A DNA stretch of 64,000 bases, from assembly GCF_003634585.1 (NCBI RefSeq), contig NZ_RBLG01000002.1, positions 1 to 64,000 on the forward strand. The letters run 5' to 3'. Under the pieces are notes generated by a model, which ran no database searches, was not told where the DNA came from, and saw only the letters and a list, made by a program, of their open reading frames with translations. This document shows, piece after piece, positions 17,475 to 26,564 of the stretch. The position numbers were made by a program, and so were the translations under genes. Numbering within the stretch: the stretch's first letter is position 1; every line of letters begins with the position of its first letter. This stretch comes from Gillisia mitskevichiae. GTDB taxonomy: Bacteria > Bacteroidota > Bacteroidia > Flavobacteriales > Flavobacteriaceae.

Positions 17475-18448
17475 TTAATATTCTAGATTTATTTCCTTTC
17501 TAATGCTGTCGAGAATCGAAATTAGCTCTTTGCTTTTTTCAAAGCTCATTAAGGTACTTTCTGTTCTTTTTTCTTTCAACATGTTTTGAACATGAACTGC
17601 TTCAAAATTATAGCCATGCGTTGTTACCGGAAATTCTTTGGTTTCCATTTTCCCATTTTTCTGAATACTCACAGAGGAAGGTTCATGAAACCTACTGTTA
17701 ATAATAACTTTAGCTGTTTCAAATCTTAAAGTTGCAGTTGTTGGTGTAGTTTCATTTATAGCACTGTAAAGATTAGCTTTAACAGCATTAGAATAAGAGA
17801 GCTGTATAGTACAATTCTCATCTACTCCAGTAGAACCAATAGTGGCCTCAGCAAAAATATCTTCAGGAATTCCTAATAATGCTAGCGATAGAAAAATGGG
17901 ATAGATTCCCACATCCATCAAACTGCCTCCGCCAAGTTCCTTATTGTAAATGCGCTTTTTTGGCTCGAAGGGAGCATTAAAACCGAAATCGGCTTCCAAT
18001 CCAAGGAGTCTTCCGTATTCCTTAGAATCAACTAAATTTTTCACATAGTTAAAATGAGGAAGAAATTGTGTCCACAAGGCTTCCATTAGAAAAACATTCT
18101 TCTCTTTGGCCAGAGATATCATAATTTCTACCTGACCTAGATTTATACCTAAGGGCTTTTCACAGAGCACCGCTTTTTTGTGTTCTAAGCAAAGTATGGA
18201 ATGCTCAAAATGAAAGGTATGTGGAGTTGCAACATAAATAACATCTATATTTTTGTCTTCAACTAGCTCCAAATAACTACCATAAGAAAGCTTTATTTCG
18301 TGGTTTTCGGCAAATTCTTCGGCCTTATCTATAGATCTGCTGGCAACAGCATATAAAACTGCTCCGGGGACTGTAGAAGGTCTTCAGCAAATTTTGCTGC
18401 TATTTTCCCTGCTCCTAATATTCCCCAATTGTAAGTTTTAGTCGACAT
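17475..18448 (-). pseudogene. Gfo/Idh/MocA oxidoreductase, frameshifted near the N-terminus
   Basis: The gene begins with ATG at 18448 (MSTKTYNWGILGAGKIAAKFAEDLLQ), a normal NAD(P)-binding start. At the C4 run on the minus strand (18366-18369) the frame is lost and a TAG follows about 14 codons later. Adding one C restores an uninterrupted protein of 324 residues (LLQSPGAVLYAVASRSIDKAE), the usual length of the family, including the catalytic EKPLG motif. Without it, only a 265-residue fragment from an internal ATG at 18272 could be made, lacking the dinucleotide-binding loop. It may be a true pseudogene, a phase-variable tract or a sequencing error. It overlaps the symporter gene by 11 bases. 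The substrate is probably a sugar or sugar derivative. Confidence 0.88.
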
Positions 18449-20147
18449 TGTTCTTAAGTTTGCCTGGTGAGTGAATTACACTTTGTAGGATAAGTGCTAA
18501 TATCATAACTAAAGCACAGCCAACAAGATTCAGCCAAAGATAGGGTAGGACTTCAAGATGGTAAACTAAAAGTATTAAAGCTTGTGTAATAAGAGCAGCA
18601 ATAAATACGGCATTACTATTTACATGTTTAATGAAAAACGCCAGTAAGAATATCCCTAAAACATTTCCATAGAAAATAGAACCAATGATGTTTACCAATT
18701 GAATTAAATTGTCGAATAAACTTGCGAAACTAGCAAAAAGGATCGCTAACAACCCCCAACCTAAAGTGAACCATTTAGACATTTTTACATAATGTTCGTC
18801 AGATCTTTCTTCAGAGATATTTCTTCTATAAAGATCTATAGTAGTGGTAGAGGCCAGTGCATTTAATTCTGAAGCAGTGGAGGACATGGCTGCTGATAAA
18901 ATAACAGCTAACAATAAGCCTATTAGACCCCTGGGAAGGTTGTTGAGTATAAAATGAATGAAGACATAATCTTTATCGTTTGTTTCCAAATCGTCACTTA
19001 CAGAGCTTATAAGGGCTTTTGCTTCCTCTCGGTTAGCTTCTTCTAAAGAATTGAGTTCTAAAAGTTCAGATTTATATAGATCTCGTTCCTGTTTGGATGA
19101 GCTCTCTAAACTATTGCCATATCTAATACTGGTTTCCTGTCTTTGCTGCTGAATCTCTTCATTCTTAACCATCAACTGCTGATACTCTTCGGAATATTCA
19201 GATTCCAAAACAGCTTCCTGTGCAGCGGGGTTAAAATTTAAAGGAGCTAAATTGAATTGATAAAACACAAAAACCATGACCCCAACAAGTAAAATAAAGA
19301 ATTGCATAGGTACTTTAAGGATCCCGTTAAAAATTAGTCCTAATTGCATTTCCCGTACAGATCTTCCAGTTAAATAACGTTGAACCTGACTTTGATCTGT
19401 CCCAAAATAAGAAAGTGCTAAAAAGCTGCCGCCAATAACTCCGCTCCAAACGGTGTATCTATTATCCAGATCGAAAGAGAAATCTAGAATATCCAATTTT
19501 CCACTAGCGCCTGCAATATCCAAGGCATTAGAGAAACTTATGTTTGCCGGTAAATAATGAATAATTATAAAAAATGCAGCGAACATCCCTGCAAAGATCA
19601 CCGCCATTTGTTGTTTTTGGGTAACATTTACAGCCTTTGTACCTCCAGAAACAGTATAAATAATAACCAATACTCCAATAATAACATTCAAGGTAGTAAG
19701 GTTCCATCCTAATACTGCCGATAAAATGATCGCTGGTGCAAATATGGTGATCCCGGCAGATAAGCCTCGCTGTATTAAAAATAGTAATGCTGTTAGAGTT
19801 CGAGTTTTAAGATCGAATCTAGATTCTAAAAACTCATAAGCAGTATAGACCTTGAGTCTGTGATAAATTGGTATAAAGACCATGCAGATAATTACCATGG
19901 CGATTGGAAGTCCAAAATAAAATTGCACGAAGCCCATTCCATCGTGGTACGCTTGTCCCGGTGTAGATAAAAAGGTGATTGCACTTGCCTGAGTTGCCAT
20001 CACAGAAAGCCCAATGGTCCACCATTGTGAATCCTTACCACCACCAATGTAATCTTTTACACTATGACTCCCTTTTGTTTTGTAAACTCCATAAATGACA
20101 ATAAACGCTAGAGTTCCTATTAAAATGATCCAATCTATTAATTGCAT
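18438..20147 (-). CDS. Sodium:solute symporter (SSS family)
   Basis: This 569-residue inner-membrane protein has about 13 hydrophobic segments and the SSS pattern: DWIILIGTLAFIVIYG at the N-terminus, the GGKDSQWWTIGLSVMATQASAITFLSTPG region near residues 36-64 that corresponds to the Na+/substrate helices, and later ILSAAMSSTASELNALAS. An unusual hydrophilic, Glu/Gln-rich insert of about 85 residues (about 308-394) separates two membrane segments and looks like a coiled coil. The gene sits between a 35-residue membrane ORF and the oxidoreductase, forming a cassette with the PIG-L deacetylase. The imported solute is probably a sugar, amino sugar or sialic-acid-like molecule, but this is not shown by the sequence. 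Confidence 0.93.
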   Translation of the reverse strand: MQLIDWIILIGTLAFIVIYGVYKTKGSHSVKDYIGGGKDSQWWTIGLSVMATQASAITFLSTPGQAYHDGMGFVQFYFGLPIAMVIICMVFIPIYHRLKVYTAYEFLESRFDLKTRTLTALLFLIQRGLSAGITIFAPAIILSAVLGWNLTTLNVIIGVLVIIYTVSGGTKAVNVTQKQQMAVIFAGMFAAFFIIIHYLPANISFSNALDIAGASGKLDILDFSFDLDNRYTVWSGVIGGSFLALSYFGTDQSQVQRYLTGRSVREMQLGLIFNGILKVPMQFFILLVGVMVFVFYQFNLAPLNFNPAAQEAVLESEYSEEYQQLMVKNEEIQQQRQETSIRYGNSLESSSKQERDLYKSELLELNSLEEANREEAKALISSVSDDLETNDKDYVFIHFILNNLPRGLIGLLLAVILSAAMSSTASELNALASTTTIDLYRRNISEERSDEHYVKMSKWFTLGWGLLAILFASFASLFDNLIQLVNIIGSIFYGNVLGIFLLAFFIKHVNSNAVFIAALITQALILLVYHLEVLPYLWLNLVGCALVMILALILQSVIHSPGKLKNNVD

Positions 20148-20148
20148 A

Positions 20149-20256
20149 TTAAGAAAATAGGTTCATTAAAAAATAGAATAAGACTATGTAGGCTAAATTC
20201 GCTAGCAGAACTATTGAATAAGACTTTTTCCAGATATACTTTTTTGGGGTTTCCAT
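20149..20256 (-). CDS. 35-residue membrane micro-protein
   Basis: The ORF has ATG at 20256 directly after the PIG-L stop codon (TAA ATG) and a stop at 20151-20149, one base before the symporter ATG. The product begins METPKKYIWKKSYS and then has one hydrophobic helix of about 19 residues (IVLLANLAYIVLFYFLMNL). The exact fit between the two flanking genes, basic N-terminus and single transmembrane segment make it likely to be a real gene, possibly a small partner of the symporter. No homologue was checked. Confidence 0.7.
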   Translation of the reverse strand: METPKKYIWKKSYSIVLLANLAYIVLFYFLMNLFS

Positions 20257-22746
20257 TTATTTACCAATTGATATTAGGTTAGCAAATAATCTAAAAGCTC
20301 CGGGAACAGCATCTGGGAACTGTCTAAAAAAACTTAATCCGGTATAGATATAATGCCCTTTTCCATATTTTGCGATAAGCAAGCTTCCTTTACTACTAGC
20401 TTCATTAGTGTCATGCATAGAAAAGATTGGAGTAAATTCTGGTGCCCATGAGTCTGAAAAATACAAACCACGCTCCTGTACCCAATTTTCAAAATCTTTT
20501 GGAGTGATCTTATTTGGAGTATTTAAAACTGGATGTAGAGGATTTAAAAATTCCACTTTCGCATCTTCTTCAGTCACTCTATCTCTGGAAAGTTCTAATT
20601 TAAAGGGTGCTAAATTATCTAGAACCAATCCGCGGTTTGTATTATATTGAGAGATCAGCGTTCCGCCGTTCTCCACATATTTTATTAATTCAGCTTGTTT
20701 AAATTTTAAAATATCTACCATGTTATATGCACGAATCCCTAAAACGATCGCATCAAATTTAGCAAGTGATGCAGCACTAATTTCATTAGGATCTATTCTT
20801 ACTACTTTGTACCCAATTTGCTCTAAACTTTCTGGAATTACATCTCCTGCGCCCTCTATATAACCAACTAAGTCTCCTTTTTTCTTGATATCTAATTTCA
20901 CCAACTTAGTAGTAGCGGGAAGCACAAGTGTTTGTAAAGGGATATGCTCGTAATCTAATTTGATAATTTCATCCGAATAAACTTTACCTTCAATAGTGAT
21001 CTCAGGAATTAAATCGGCCTCACTTTGTTCCACTGGGGGAGTAACTGTAAAGCTGAGAGTGGCAGTTCCGCCATTATTTTTTATATCGAAAATTGCCTCC
21101 TTAGGTTCAATTTTCCAAGAATCCGATGCCTTTAGATTTGCTTTTCCTTTAGCATTGTCTTGATTTGCTGTTATGGTCAAATGAATTTTTTTAGCCTCTC
21201 CATTGGTGTAAATAAGAACCTTATCATTAAAAGATGCGGCTACCGGAGGAACTATTTCAAAAGGTTGATATACTTCCCCTTTTACTGGATCTGTACTTTT
21301 ATAAACTAACTCTTTTTCAAAAGTGATTATTTCATCGTAAAATTTAAGATTGAAGATGGCTTTGGTCACTCGGGGAGTTTCTGGTAAACCCACCAATTTT
21401 TTATCATCTACCATATAAGTTCCTAAATTTGGTGATTCATTAAGCCAATAAGGGGAAGTGTATTTTGCGTCTTTTGGGATCGAATAAATTAGTTTTTCTT
21501 TCCAATCCTCGTTATTGCTTAGAACCTTATTAGGTTCTGCGGAAGGGCTTCCCGGTAGCACAGTTATAGATGAGATTTCTACCGGTACGTCACTCCTGTT
21601 TATTGCTTCAAAATTAACTTCAATATATTGATTTGGAGTAGAGTAAGGCATATTACTTAAAGCTTCAATATATAAACCACTGCATGCTAAAATAATGTCT
21701 TTTATCTCTGCAGTTTTAATATTTTTCCAATAGCTATCTTCAAGATTATCGATCAATTTATAAGCTTCTACCAACTTAGGTAGGCTTTCTGAAGGATCTC
21801 TGAAATTATAATTTTTTTCAACCTCTATTAGGATTTTACCAATAGCAGCACCTCCTTTTAATCTATTCCATGAAGTGTCAATTCCTGCGAAAAGATCTCC
21901 TTTTGTTGCTGGTATTTCGCCATCAATTAATTCTACATATTCAATTTGGCTACCCCGGCTACCGCTGCTGCCAAATCCTTGAGATTTATGTTGACTTCGA
22001 CTTAAAGCGGCAATTTCAGGATTCGATAATCCGTTCCAAGGGAAGTAAACTCCAGTATCAAACTGAATAAAATTGGATTTATCGGCATTGTCAAATTCAT
22101 CCTGACTACCGTAGAACCAGGGAGAAGTGTTAAAATAGAGGCGGGTAGGGGAAAAGACTTCTGTGAATTCCAACTGCTCGGGATAAGAGTTTTTATTTTC
22201 AGCAAGTTTAAAGGCTTCTACACTAAGTAAAGCTGAAGCGGTATGTTGTCCATGGGTTTCGCCTGACGTACGATGATTGAATCTATTAATGATCACGTCT
22301 GGTTTAAAAGTTCGAATAGCCCAAACCACGTCTCCAAGTACCTCTTCTTTGTTCCATATTTCCATGGACTCTTCGGGGGTCTTTGTATATCCAAAATCGA
22401 TGGCTCGGGTAAATCGTTGTTCTCCTCCATCAATTCTTCTAGCAGCTAATAATTCCTGTGTTCTAATAACTCCTAAAAGTTCTTTTAATTCTGGACCAAT
22501 TAGATTTTGTCCTCCATCTCCACGAGTGATAGATAAATAGCCTGTTCTGGCATTTACCTCATTGGCTAGATAAGAGATTAAGCGCGTGTTCTCATCATCG
22601 GGATGTGCCGCTAAATATAGTACAGAGCCCAAAAAGTTTAACTTTTTAAGTGCTTGATCTATTTCTGCAGAATTTAATTTTTTGGGAGCTTGTGCTTGTG
22701 CTGTTATAAAGAACAAAACCAATAGAAAAGGGAGAATTTTACGCAT
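20257..22746 (-). CDS. Secreted PIG-L family deacetylase
   Basis: This 829-residue protein has a signal peptide (residues 1-20, ending AQAQA). The PIG-L/LmbE zinc-hydrolase domain follows with AAHPDDENTR at about residues 47-56 and GETHGQHTAS around 166, carrying the metal ligands; the family removes N-acetyl groups from GlcNAc-containing substrates. The middle part is beta-rich and Ig-like (NEW3-like pattern), and the last 200 residues (GYIEGAGDVIPESLEQIGYKV, then AIVLGIRAYN) resemble a glutamine-amidotransferase-like domain. The protein is probably periplasmic. It heads the cassette with the micro-ORF, the symporter and an oxidoreductase, which suggests uptake and breakdown of an acetylated amino sugar or related glycan. 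Confidence 0.9.
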   Translation of the reverse strand: MRKILPFLLVLFFITAQAQAPKKLNSAEIDQALKKLNFLGSVLYLAAHPDDENTRLISYLANEVNARTGYLSITRGDGGQNLIGPELKELLGVIRTQELLAARRIDGGEQRFTRAIDFGYTKTPEESMEIWNKEEVLGDVVWAIRTFKPDVIINRFNHRTSGETHGQHTASALLSVEAFKLAENKNSYPEQLEFTEVFSPTRLYFNTSPWFYGSQDEFDNADKSNFIQFDTGVYFPWNGLSNPEIAALSRSQHKSQGFGSSGSRGSQIEYVELIDGEIPATKGDLFAGIDTSWNRLKGGAAIGKILIEVEKNYNFRDPSESLPKLVEAYKLIDNLEDSYWKNIKTAEIKDIILACSGLYIEALSNMPYSTPNQYIEVNFEAINRSDVPVEISSITVLPGSPSAEPNKVLSNNEDWKEKLIYSIPKDAKYTSPYWLNESPNLGTYMVDDKKLVGLPETPRVTKAIFNLKFYDEIITFEKELVYKSTDPVKGEVYQPFEIVPPVAASFNDKVLIYTNGEAKKIHLTITANQDNAKGKANLKASDSWKIEPKEAIFDIKNNGGTATLSFTVTPPVEQSEADLIPEITIEGKVYSDEIIKLDYEHIPLQTLVLPATTKLVKLDIKKKGDLVGYIEGAGDVIPESLEQIGYKVVRIDPNEISAASLAKFDAIVLGIRAYNMVDILKFKQAELIKYVENGGTLISQYNTNRGLVLDNLAPFKLELSRDRVTEEDAKVEFLNPLHPVLNTPNKITPKDFENWVQERGLYFSDSWAPEFTPIFSMHDTNEASSKGSLLIAKYGKGHYIYTGLSFFRQFPDAVPGAFRLFANLISIGK

Positions 22747-22819
22747 CTGAAAATATTAGATTCAATATTTTCAAATATATAAATTTCTAAGGTGTTCTTG
22801 AGATTTAATGAATGCTAAT

Positions 22820-23359
22820 CTAAAGGCTATCCTTCCCTTCATCCAGATATACATCTTTCTTAATAAGAGATACAGCCTTTTGCAAAATCAGGTTATTTGG
22901 ATAGGTAATCAATTCTCCTTCATCATTAATAATATGGAGATGAAAAGCTTTTATATCATCTATAACGCCTTCTAAAGGCGCGTCTTTATCATGAATTCTG
23001 ATTCTATCTCCAATCTTATAAGGAAACGAGAAGAATAAGATGATTCCCGAAGTAATGTTGCTAAGGATAGACCAGATAGCAAATAAGGCAACTCCAATAA
23101 CTGCAAAAACAGAGGAGAAAATAAGCGAAAGATCTTTATAGCCAACTCCCCAAGCAAATGCCAGTGCGAAAACTGCAATTAAGAAGATGAGAATATTAAT
23201 GTATTTAAACATTAACCGGGTTCTGGTAATATGTATTTCACTTCGCTTTCCAACGCGATGTGCTGCCTTTTTCATGGTAAACTGAATGATAAGTAGTGAT
23301 ACCACGATAATGGTGGTATAAACTATTTCATTCTTATAAGTGTTGAAAATTTCTATCAT
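22820..23359 (-). CDS. Small mechanosensitive channel (MscS family)
   Basis: This 179-residue inner-membrane protein has three hydrophobic segments (about 13-29, 51-70 and 76-107) followed by a short MscS beta domain. The pore-lining helix is VFAVIGVALFAIWSILSNITSGIILFF, with the expected small-residue pattern, then PYKIGDRIRIHDKDAPLEGVIDDI. It is at the short end for the family and lacks the C-terminal alpha/beta domain of E. coli MscS. The start overlaps the stop of the upstream lipoprotein gene by one base, so it is co-translated. It probably releases solutes on hypo-osmotic shock. Confidence 0.9.
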   Translation of the reverse strand: MIEIFNTYKNEIVYTTIIVVSLLIIQFTMKKAAHRVGKRSEIHITRTRLMFKYINILIFLIAVFALAFAWGVGYKDLSLIFSSVFAVIGVALFAIWSILSNITSGIILFFSFPYKIGDRIRIHDKDAPLEGVIDDIKAFHLHIINDEGELITYPNNLILQKAVSLIKKDVYLDEGKDSL

Positions 23360-24255
23360 TAATATAAATTCAGTTCCTTACGCAAATGTAAATCATTATT
23401 GGATTTTTTATTCCAGTAATCAGATTTTAAATCTTTCATTTTTGTGGCAGTAGTGGTATAGAGTTTTCCATTTACTTTTGTTTCTTCCTGCCATTTTTCA
23501 ATTTTAAAAGGAGCTATATTCGAATAATAGATTTTTAGATTCCTTTTAAGTTCAGGATAGGTAATTTTATAAACACTCCATTCGCCATCCTGATAGAATT
23601 CGGCAAGTGCCTTATAAGGTTGGGTTTCTAAATGGCCCATTCTAAGACTTTCCAAAGAGGGGATCATGTTAATATCTCCAGTTGGCAGGAGGTCAGGGTT
23701 TATTCTTAATTGGGTCCATACTTCATTTTCCAAATATGTTTTAGGTAACTCGAATTCTTTATCAGCTTCTCCTTCAAAATAAGAGTGGGAAGTTATCTCG
23801 AATTTTTCTCTGTTATTAAGTTGAATATATACATGTCCACACCATTCCTGAATAGAAGCAGAAACCTTTAACGCATGCGATTTGCCTTCCAAAGGATAAA
23901 AAGTGCTTTGCATGATTGAATATGGATAAATGCCAGTATTGAATTTCTTTGTAGCATTCAATTTTAATATTGGGATCGTCTTCTCTGTCTTGGCATTAGC
24001 CTTTACCTGAGCTTCCGGCAAAAATTCTTCAGTCACAAAGATTAGTACCGCAGTTCCTTCTCTAGATTCTCCATATCTTGATTGATCTAATTTATAGGAA
24101 GTGATCTCTGCTTCGCCATTAAACCAATAGGATTTGAAATCTTTTGAAAGATTTCTTTCGGGAAGTGAAACATCGGAAGAAGAAGCGTCTTTACACCCTG
24201 ATAATAAAATTAACAAGAATATACCGTAGAAAAGAAGGCAATAATTAGTTCTCAT
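23359..24255 (-). CDS. Lipoprotein of unknown function
   Basis: This 298-residue protein has a lipoprotein signal with lipobox LLSGC (Cys at about residue 21), followed by KDASSSD, so it is probably exported to the outer membrane or inner leaflet. The mature part is beta-rich (FNGEAEITSYKLDQSRYGESREGTAVLIFVTEEF and later WCGHVYIQLNN); I recognise it as a conserved Bacteroidota protein that sits near maf, often misnamed after it. The gene is coupled to the MscS gene downstream (one-base overlap) and lies 220 bases from maf. Confidence 0.82.
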   Translation of the reverse strand: MRTNYCLLFYGIFLLILLSGCKDASSSDVSLPERNLSKDFKSYWFNGEAEITSYKLDQSRYGESREGTAVLIFVTEEFLPEAQVKANAKTEKTIPILKLNATKKFNTGIYPYSIMQSTFYPLEGKSHALKVSASIQEWCGHVYIQLNNREKFEITSHSYFEGEADKEFELPKTYLENEVWTQLRINPDLLPTGDINMIPSLESLRMGHLETQPYKALAEFYQDGEWSVYKITYPELKRNLKIYYSNIAPFKIEKWQEETKVNGKLYTTTATKMKDLKSDYWNKKSNNDLHLRKELNLY

Positions 24256-24342
24256 TTAATAATATTTAAATATCTATTGTTAATATGATTATATCTATTA
24301 AAGCTAACGAATTCATTTATAATTAAATAGCTATTATTCTTT

Positions 24343-24411
24343 TGTCAGTTCGAGCGGAGTCGAGAACTATGGAAGTAAATAGATTGGGTTTCGACTACGC
24401 TCCACCTGACA
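24343..24411. repeat. REP-like imperfect palindromic intergenic repeat
   Basis: The arms TGTCAGTTCGAGCGGAGTCG (from 24343) and CGACTACGCTCCACCTGACA (ending at 24411) are inverted copies matching at about 19 of 23 positions, separated by about 23 bases. It lies in the gap between maf and the lipoprotein gene. It is related in sequence and layout to the elements at 30711-30946, so it belongs to a family of short dispersed repeats. Confidence 0.75.
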
Positions 24412-24478
24412 TTCGTTAGGCTAACAGATTTTTGAATACGAAACTAAATTATAAATTCAAACAAGGCTTAATTCTTAT

Positions 24479-25069
24479 TTATATGCTAGCAATCTCTAAT
24501 AAGGTTTCATAAACCAAATGCGTAGGTAGGCCAACAACATTAAAATAGCTTCCTTCCACCTTTGTTATTCCAATTAAACCGATCCATTCTTGAATACCAT
24601 ATGCTCCAGCTTTATCTAAAGGATGATAATTCAAAATATAGAAATCTATTTCTTCATGTGTAAGTTCCTTAAATGTCACAAATGTCGATGCATTTACCGT
24701 TTTTTGAATTTCCGTAGTAGTAAAAGTGACAGAAGTAATTACCTCATGAGTTTGTCCAGACAAAGATAACAACATCTCCTTTGCATGAGTGGTAGTTTCA
24801 GCTTTACCTAAAGCTTCATTTTTATGCCAAACAATCGTGTCGCTGGTAATTAAAATATCCTCTTTTTTAAGCTCGTGTTTAAAAACCTCTGCTTTAAGTT
24901 CAGATAGATAATCTGTTATTTCTGAGGATTTTAAGTTTTCAGGATAAATCTCTTTTATTTTTTTTACATCTATTATAAATGAGATCTTTAGATCCTTCAA
25001 GAATTGATGTCTTCTTGGAGAACCAGAAGCTAAAATGATATTATGATTTTTTAATTTTTCCTTCAGCAT
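24479..25069 (-). CDS. maf: Maf-family nucleotide pyrophosphatase
   Basis: This 196-residue cytoplasmic enzyme hydrolyses non-canonical or excess nucleoside triphosphates to the monophosphates. The signature ASGSPRRHQFLKDL begins at residue 14, with SDTIVWHKNEALGKAETTTHA in the middle and DKAGAYGIQEWIGL near residue 152. The length is normal. It starts three bases after the end of the upstream UbiA-type gene and is part of the DUF2520-kdsC-ubiA-maf block. The precise nucleotide preference (dTTP/UTP or m7GTP) cannot be read from the motifs with certainty. Confidence 0.94.
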   Translation of the reverse strand: MLKEKLKNHNIILASGSPRRHQFLKDLKISFIIDVKKIKEIYPENLKSSEITDYLSELKAEVFKHELKKEDILITSDTIVWHKNEALGKAETTTHAKEMLLSLSGQTHEVITSVTFTTTEIQKTVNASTFVTFKELTHEEIDFYILNYHPLDKAGAYGIQEWIGLIGITKVEGSYFNVVGLPTHLVYETLLEIASI

Positions 25070-25072
25070 AAC

Positions 25073-25990
25073 TTAGAGTAATATGAATTTATAAAGTCCA
25101 AGAGATACGATCCCTAGAAGCATGATTATTTTTAATAAGAAACTGAGTTTGGTATAATCCTTTTTAGTTTCCGCAGTCCAAATATTTATTAAGAAATAGA
25201 GTAATGGAGCTACAATTAGTAATAAGGCATATAATACCGCCCATATATTTTCAAATAGATAATTGTATAAATAATAGATTACCGCGGTAAGAGGTAAAAT
25301 TCCAACCAAAAAGATAACGAGATTTGTTCGTTTTGCTCCAATTTCTATTGGAAGCGTATTTCTCCCTGCATTGTAATCCCCATTAATATCTTCCTGATCT
25401 TTCACCATTTCTCTAAGCCAATTCAGTAAAAAAGCAAAAAGCGCATAGTCTAAGACAATGGAGAAGATAGTAGATTGAGTCTGCTGATTTTCTGCAGTAA
25501 TAGCTGGCAGAAGATCATAAAGTCCTACAATGATGATGCTGAAAGCAACTAACAAACTTATTACCAGATTCCCTACAATCATAATATGCTTTAAATAAGT
25601 AGCGTAGAGATATAATAGCGCGGAAATAATGATGAAAATTGCCGAAAAACCTGGTTTTCCAATAATGTTGGAAAGATAAAAGCCAAATCCAACTCCAATA
25701 ATACTTAGAATTATATAGAGTGTATTAGCGCTTCCAATAGAGAACTTAGAGCCTACCTGGTTCTTATTTGGTTTATTAATTCTGTCTGTCTCAAGATCAT
25801 AAATATCATTTATAATGTTTCCTGCCGCAGCAATACAGATGGTTGCCACTACTAACAAAGAAAAACCTAAACCATTTAAAGTGATACTTATTCCAAAACT
25901 ATCGAACAAGCCGTATTTTATTAGGACCTGGGTAAGTAAGATCATTAATAGATTTGGAAACCTTATTAATTTCAGAAACGCTAACAGCAT
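25073..25990 (-). CDS. Geranylgeranylglycerol-phosphate geranylgeranyltransferase-like (UbiA superfamily)
   Basis: This 305-residue integral membrane prenyltransferase has about eight hydrophobic segments. The first aspartate-rich motif is NIINDIYDLETDRINKP near residues 63-79, and the second is DQEDINGDYNAGRNTLP near 198-214; both bind the Mg2+-diphosphate of the prenyl donor. The sequence matches the Bacteroidota group usually annotated as geranylgeranylglycerol-phosphate transferase, but other UbiA substrates are possible. It lies 46 bases after kdsC and three bases before maf. Confidence 0.85.
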   Translation of the reverse strand: MLLAFLKLIRFPNLLMILLTQVLIKYGLFDSFGISITLNGLGFSLLVVATICIAAAGNIINDIYDLETDRINKPNKNQVGSKFSIGSANTLYIILSIIGVGFGFYLSNIIGKPGFSAIFIIISALLYLYATYLKHIMIVGNLVISLLVAFSIIIVGLYDLLPAITAENQQTQSTIFSIVLDYALFAFLLNWLREMVKDQEDINGDYNAGRNTLPIEIGAKRTNLVIFLVGILPLTAVIYYLYNYLFENIWAVLYALLLIVAPLLYFLINIWTAETKKDYTKLSFLLKIIMLLGIVSLGLYKFILL

Positions 25991-26036
25991 AGGAATATTT
26001 AAATTATACCACTTTTTAATTGAAAGTTAAAACCTT

Positions 26037-26564
26037 CTAGCTTTGTGAAGCATCATGATTTTGAAGCCATTTTCCCTGTACCTTAAGCACCTGCTCGATC
26101 ACATCTCGTACACAACCTTTGCCCCCTTTTTTATGAGAAATATAGCGGCTGATATCTTTTATCTCTGCCGCGGCATCTTGTGGGCAACAAGGCATACCTA
26201 CTAATTTCATCACATATAGATCCGGGATATCATCACCCATATAAAGTACATGCTCTGGATTTACATCGTAGATATCCATAAACTCTTTTAGCTGCTCCAC
26301 CTTATCTGATACTCCAAGAAAAATATTAGTGATCCCTAGATCTCGTAAACGTTTTCTAACTCCTTCATTTTTACCTCCGGAAATTATACATACATTATAA
26401 CCTGCTTTTTCTGCTGTTTTAAGTGCATAACCATCCTTAATGTTCATGGTTCTCAGTAATTCCCCCGCGGTATTTACCTGGATGCTTCCATCGGTAAGTA
26501 CGCCATCTACATCAAAAATGAATGTATTAATGTGATTTAGATATTCTTTATAATTCTTTTCCAT
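26037..26564 (-). CDS. kdsC: KDO-8-phosphate phosphatase (HAD family)
   Basis: This 175-residue HAD-type phosphatase of the KdsC/YrbI group removes phosphate from 3-deoxy-manno-octulosonate 8-phosphate in LPS synthesis. The nucleophile motif FDVDGVLTDGS is at residues 17-27 (DVDG), followed by KDGYALKTAEKAGYNVCIISGG and YMGDDIPDLYVMKLVG, with the metal aspartates. The length is typical and a cap domain is absent, as expected for this group, which tetramerises instead. The start overlaps the end of the DUF2520 gene by 17 bases. It functions upstream of kdsB (13152-13904). Confidence 0.92.
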   Translation of the reverse strand: MEKNYKEYLNHINTFIFDVDGVLTDGSIQVNTAGELLRTMNIKDGYALKTAEKAGYNVCIISGGKNEGVRKRLRDLGITNIFLGVSDKVEQLKEFMDIYDVNPEHVLYMGDDIPDLYVMKLVGMPCCPQDAAAEIKDISRYISHKKGGKGCVRDVIEQVLKVQGKWLQNHDASQS

